DNA of 64,000 nucleotides from Plantago ovata (taxonomy: Eukaryota > Streptophyta > Magnoliopsida > Lamiales > Plantaginaceae). Below, one piece after another: positions 60,901-64,000 of this stretch (position 1 is its first letter; each line of letters opens with the position of its first letter). The DNA lies in the NCBI GenBank assembly GCA_028274465.1, contig CM051457.1:69042496-69106495 (forward strand), written 5' to 3'. The notes under the pieces are model-generated. The model was given only the letters and a program-made list of their open reading frames with translations, had not been told where the DNA came from and made no database searches. Both the position numbers and the translations under genes were made by a program.

Positions 60901-61198
60901 TGTTGTCGGACGGGCTTGCGCTTTCGTCGAGCCGGAGGTCTGCCAATACCGCGCCCGACTGATTAAGGAGGCCGAGTCAATTAAAGCCAACGGAGACCCA
61001 CGAGAACTTACAGCCATTGTTCAGGCTCTTGACTCCAGACTCTTTCCTCTTCAAACTCCAGTCAAAGCCCCAGGCTCTAGTTCCAGCTCAACTGCTCCCG
61101 TTCCAGAAGTTGAAGAAATTAAAGGCCGGGTATGCCCGAGCAACATTGTATCTCGATACATTTTGAAACAATCTCTGTTTATTTGCACGTGTTTTTGA
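57911..61198 (+). pseudogene. Antisense gene of the Tat element (putative gypsy-type transposon / Transposase_28 domain)
   Basis: A 5'UTR intron (57714-57910, GTAAGT to CTAG) ends one base before the ATG at 57912. The first block (to about 58715) is hydrophilic and Ser/Asp-rich with an acidic run. A frameshift near 58690 joins it to a frame open to TAA 58957. The next block (about 58980-59534) has the core of the putative gypsy-type transposon family PF04195 (GWRVPYHEGF; FSPYQLIPSALGTLMCFGVF). Introns follow at 59535-59652 (GTAAGT..TTTGCAG) and about 60139-60221 (GTAGTT..TTTGTAG). The last exon is a Glu/Lys-rich coiled coil (KELEKKAEMAASKVETLEAE). At least one frameshift and stop near 58690-58970 disrupt it. 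Function unknown; it is not a proven transposase or gag. Confidence 0.75.
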
Positions 61199-61423
61199 TT
61201 CGGCCCTTTGTGGCAAATGTAACTCGGATAATGCCTTTGTATTTTGCTCGTACCTTTATTTAAACAATGTCGAATGATTTGTGTGCTTCATCATTCTTGA
61301 GTAAAAATAACCAAGTGTTTACATCTCGGAATATTTTCGTGTAGTAGTGATTTAACTCGGACAACAGCTTTGTCTTACAAAGTTTAAAGTTGTGCAAATT
61401 AAAGGTTTGCTCACTAAAAATAG

Positions 61424-61860
61424 TTCCGAGCATATCGTATCTCGGCCCTATCAAATGTTTTTGTAAAATTAAAATTTCAAAAGTTGATAATTTTCTCAAT
61501 AGATTATGTTCCGAAGCAATTATATCTCGGAACTTATCAAGTGTTTTTGTAAAAATTGAAATTTCACAAATTTAACTTTTAATCTGAGAAATCTATTCCG
61601 AAAAGATTTTATCTCGGAACAATCATGTGATCTTGTAAATTTGAAATTTTACAAGTCATAACTTTTTAATGTAAAAAGCTATTCCGAGGAAATTTCATCT
61701 CGGAACTGTCACGTGCTCTTGTAAATTTGAAATTTTACAAGTTAGTAACTTTATTCCGCAAGAAGCTGTTCCGAGGAGATTTTATCTCGGAGCTGTTACA
61801 AGTTCACTTTGTAAATTTGAAATCTTTACAAGTGTTAGTAATTCGCTTTTTGCGGAATTC
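61424..61860 (+). repeat. Five-copy 86-bp tandem repeat in the Tat element
   Basis: Units start at 61424, 61509, 61596, 61682 and 61769. Each opens with TTCCGA..ATATCTCGGAA-type inverted halves, then a TTGTAAA(A/T)TT(G/A)AAATTT block. They lie between the antisense gene end and the pol end. Confidence 0.88.
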
Positions 61861-62239
61861 TTTCTCGGAAGTCAATGTGTCGGACACGCCACGTGCTCTT
61901 CTTTTTGAGCCTGTGATTCGCTAGTTTTCGTACTCGGACTCTATAGGTCCGAAATCGAATTTTTAACCATTTTTAGACCTTCCGAGATGTTTGTTTCTTG
62001 GAATAAAAAGTTGAGAAATTTTAATTTTTCGACTTTTTCTCGACTTTGAACTCTCATCCTCAGGTTTTGCATGTCCATGATTCCTTCCGTTTCAGCTTTC
62101 CGCTCTCTATTCTTCTTTTAGTGTTTTATCCTTTCTCCGGTTCTTTAACCCTCCCAAACCTTAGCGGTCTGTTGAGTCTTATAAGAATAAAATAAATCAT
62201 GCGAGACTTATGAAATCCTAGAAGAAACCTTAACAAGCT

Positions 62240-64000
62240 TCATTGTACCAATTTGACGAAAATTCGAATACAACTACAACAGTGGGCTTTATAGCCGATT
62301 ACAGACAAGATAAAATTCCTTAAACAAAATAAACTGAATTGAAACAGTAAAAGTGGGCTGAGTTCTTGTTGCTTGACCATAATTTTCCCTTGAGCGTAAA
62401 ACTTCTGCAAGTTGATGGCATTCCAGGTGTTTTTCAAGTCTCTTCCCTGCGAGTCCTTAAGGCGGTAGCTTCCGTTGGAGTAAGCTTTCACTATTTTGTA
62501 TGGTCCCTCCCATTTGCGATGCACTTTTTCAACATTCTCCAGTATTTCCGCCTTCCTTAGAACCAAGTCTCCTACTTGGAAGTCTCTCTCCTTCACGCCC
62601 TTGTTGTAGGACTTTGCGATCAACGCTTGGTATCTCAGAATGTTGGCCAATGCAGTGGTTCTCGATTCCTCCAACGTCTCAATGTCATACATCCTTGCCT
62701 CATGATTATCTCCCGGCTCGTATCCTTGGATCCTTATGGTCTCCACAACGATCTCAGCCGGTATCACAGCCTCGGAGCCATATACTAGTGAGAAAGGAGT
62801 CTCCCTTGTAGCAACTTTTGAAGTGGTTCTATAGGCCCATAGAACTCCATCCAATTCGTCCACCCAGTCTCCCTGGCATGCCTCAAACCTTCTCTTCAAG
62901 AGATCAACAAGTTTCTTATTGACAGCTTCGGTTTGTCCATTGGCTTGCGGGTATCCTACTGAAGTGAATCTTCTCTCAATCTCCATGGACTCACACCATG
63001 CTTTGAACTTGGCTCCAGAAAACTGTGCGCCATTATCAGAAATTAAGATCCTTGGCAATCCAAAACGACAAACAATATTTTTCCATACAAAGTCCATGAC
63101 TTTGTTCTCAGAAATTGTTGCCACTGCTTCAGCTTCTGCCCACTTGCTAAAATATTCCACAGCTACTATTATGAATTTCTTCTGGCCTGATCCCTTTGGA
63201 AAAGGTCCTACTATATCAATTCCCCACTGATCGAAAGGACAAGTGATCGTGGCTGGGATGAGTGGTCTTGCTGGGGCATGAGAAGTTTTGGCGAAGTATT
63301 GACAATCTTCGCACTTTTTTGCATAGGATGTTGCATCTTCTCTCAAGCTTGGCCAATAGTATCCTTGCCGGTAAATTTTCTGGCCCAATGCCCTTCCTCC
63401 TGAATGGTTTCCACAACTTCCCTTGTGTACTTCATCCAAGATTGCTTTTGCTTCTTCCTCATTTGCACATCTCAAGTGTGCCCCTTTGAAGGACCACTTA
63501 TACAGGTAATCTCCTTGGACAAAGTACTTCAATGCTCTGGCTTTTAGTCTCCTTGCTTCACCCCGATCTTGTGGAAGGCTCCCTTTCAGGAGATAATCTG
63601 TCAATGGGTGCATCCAACTGGTTCCCGGAGTTGTTGAGATTGAAAAGATTGGAAGGGTTTTGAGTCCTTGGTTCATGACGGATGAAGCTTCGACTCTCAT
63701 CAAGATAAAGTTTCTTGTGTCTATTCCCCCCGAGGCGGATGCATATTTTGACAAAGCGTCCGCCCTTCCATTGAGGTCTCTTGAAAATTTCTCAATCTCA
63801 CATTTCTCAAATTTTGTCATTTCCTCTTGGATCTTAGACTTGTAAATGGATAGTACATCCTTCTTTGTACTCCATTTTCCGGAAATCTGCTTCTCTGCTA
63901 GCTGAGAGTCGGTGAAGACTTTGATCTTTTTCACTTGAAGGGCCTTTGCCATCCGTAGTCCTATGAGGATAGCTTCGTACTTAGCCTCATTGTTAGAAAC
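62240..64000 (-). CDS. Tat-lineage pol: RNase H and integrase (5' part off the right edge)
   Basis: An open frame of 587 codons from the right edge to the stop at 62240, with no internal stop. In order: RNase H (NNEAKYEAIL at the edge; FTDSQLAEKQISGKW, about 63910; LNGRADALSKYAS, about 63770), the integrase zinc-binding motif (H..H then CEDCQ, about 63300), the catalytic core with D (WGIDIVGPFP, about 63215), D (LISDNGAQF, about 63040) and E (GQTEAVNKKL, about 62930), and a C-terminal basic/GPY-type module (RKWEGPYKIVKAYSNGSYRL, about 62500). Integrase inserts element cDNA into chromosomes. All visible catalytic residues are present, so this is the best-preserved coding region in the window and the element may be young. 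Confidence 0.93.
   Translation of the reverse strand, partial: VSNNEAKYEAILIGLRMAKALQVKKIKVFTDSQLAEKQISGKWSTKKDVLSIYKSKIQEEMTKFEKCEIEKFSRDLNGRADALSKYASASGGIDTRNFILMRVEASSVMNQGLKTLPIFSISTTPGTSWMHPLTDYLLKGSLPQDRGEARRLKARALKYFVQGDYLYKWSFKGAHLRCANEEEAKAILDEVHKGSCGNHSGGRALGQKIYRQGYYWPSLREDATSYAKKCEDCQYFAKTSHAPARPLIPATITCPFDQWGIDIVGPFPKGSGQKKFIIVAVEYFSKWAEAEAVATISENKVMDFVWKNIVCRFGLPRILISDNGAQFSGAKFKAWCESMEIERRFTSVGYPQANGQTEAVNKKLVDLLKRRFEACQGDWVDELDGVLWAYRTTSKVATRETPFSLVYGSEAVIPAEIVVETIRIQGYEPGDNHEARMYDIETLEESRTTALANILRYQALIAKSYNKGVKERDFQVGDLVLRKAEILENVEKVHRKWEGPYKIVKAYSNGSYRLKDSQGRDLKNTWNAINLQKFYAQGKIMVKQQELSPLLLFQFSLFCLRNFILSVIGYKAHCCSCIRIFVKLVQ

Larger units (their letters stand above)
56269..64000 (-). 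mobile_element. Tat-lineage Ty3/gypsy retrotransposon, 3' part (continues right)
   Basis: On the minus strand, in order: RNase H and integrase of pol (64000-62240), a non-coding space with tandem repeats, an oppositely oriented gene (57911-61198), a polypurine tract and a 3' LTR (57021-56269). Extra ORFs, some antisense, between pol and the 3' LTR are a known trait of Tat-group elements such as Grande and RIRE2. The insertion point is just after the kinase fragment. The other LTR, PBS, gag and RT are beyond the right edge. Confidence 0.85.

Overview
The window is nuclear DNA of a flowering plant (probably a eudicot; species not identified). The evidence is nested plant LTR retrotransposons of both superfamilies, a LINE with a C-terminal RNase H domain, a Helitron with RepHel and RPA-like genes, spliceosomal introns, and broken pieces of plant genes (MRS2 Mg transporter, ARID-HMG protein, CIPK kinase, DUF3444 protein). 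I see no intact host gene. Nearly everything is transposable element, mostly decayed.

Layout. 1-1866: 5' end of an Athila-like Ty3/gypsy element on the minus strand (gag start, tRNA-Asp-type PBS, 5' LTR). 1867-33101: a tandem segmental duplication. Copy A (1867-12769) and copy B (about 17305-33101) each carry the 3' end of a SIRE/Maximus-like copia LTR, about 1.9 kb of non-coding flank, and the same dead LINE. Each copy later received a different Ty1/copia element: copia-1 in A (2631-8485, TSD ACTTA) and copia-2 in B (19822-29859, TSD AATCG). Between the copies lies an internally deleted SIRE-like element: a truncated LTR, a 3' ORF, a PPT and a 3' LTR. An Athila-type solo LTR (14892-16508) sits inside that 3' LTR.

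33560-50217: a large Helitron on the minus strand. Its 3' end has a 7-bp-stem hairpin and CTAG. It carries a multi-exon RepHel pseudogene with N-terminal exon modules duplicated in tandem, and an RPA70-like gene. Its 5' part holds a three-exon gene of unknown function and five tRNA-like cassettes with A box, B box and T-run. Flanking bases (A and T) fit Helitron insertion between A and T.

50218-56268: plus-strand fragments of at least four unrelated plant genes plus a MITE-like element, which looks like gene-fragment capture or a pseudogene graveyard.

56269-64000: 3' part of a Tat-lineage Ty3/gypsy element on the minus strand (LTR, PPT, pol end with RNase H and integrase). Between pol and LTR it carries an oppositely oriented gene (57911-61198) with its own TATA box, a 5'UTR intron and internal introns, and a tandem array of 86-bp repeats.

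Order of events, inferred from nesting: the LINE and SIRE-like element died first (both LINE copies share lesions), then the segment was duplicated, then copia-1, copia-2 and the Athila-type elements inserted. The Helitron and Tat insertions are not nested in the duplication and cannot be ordered against it.
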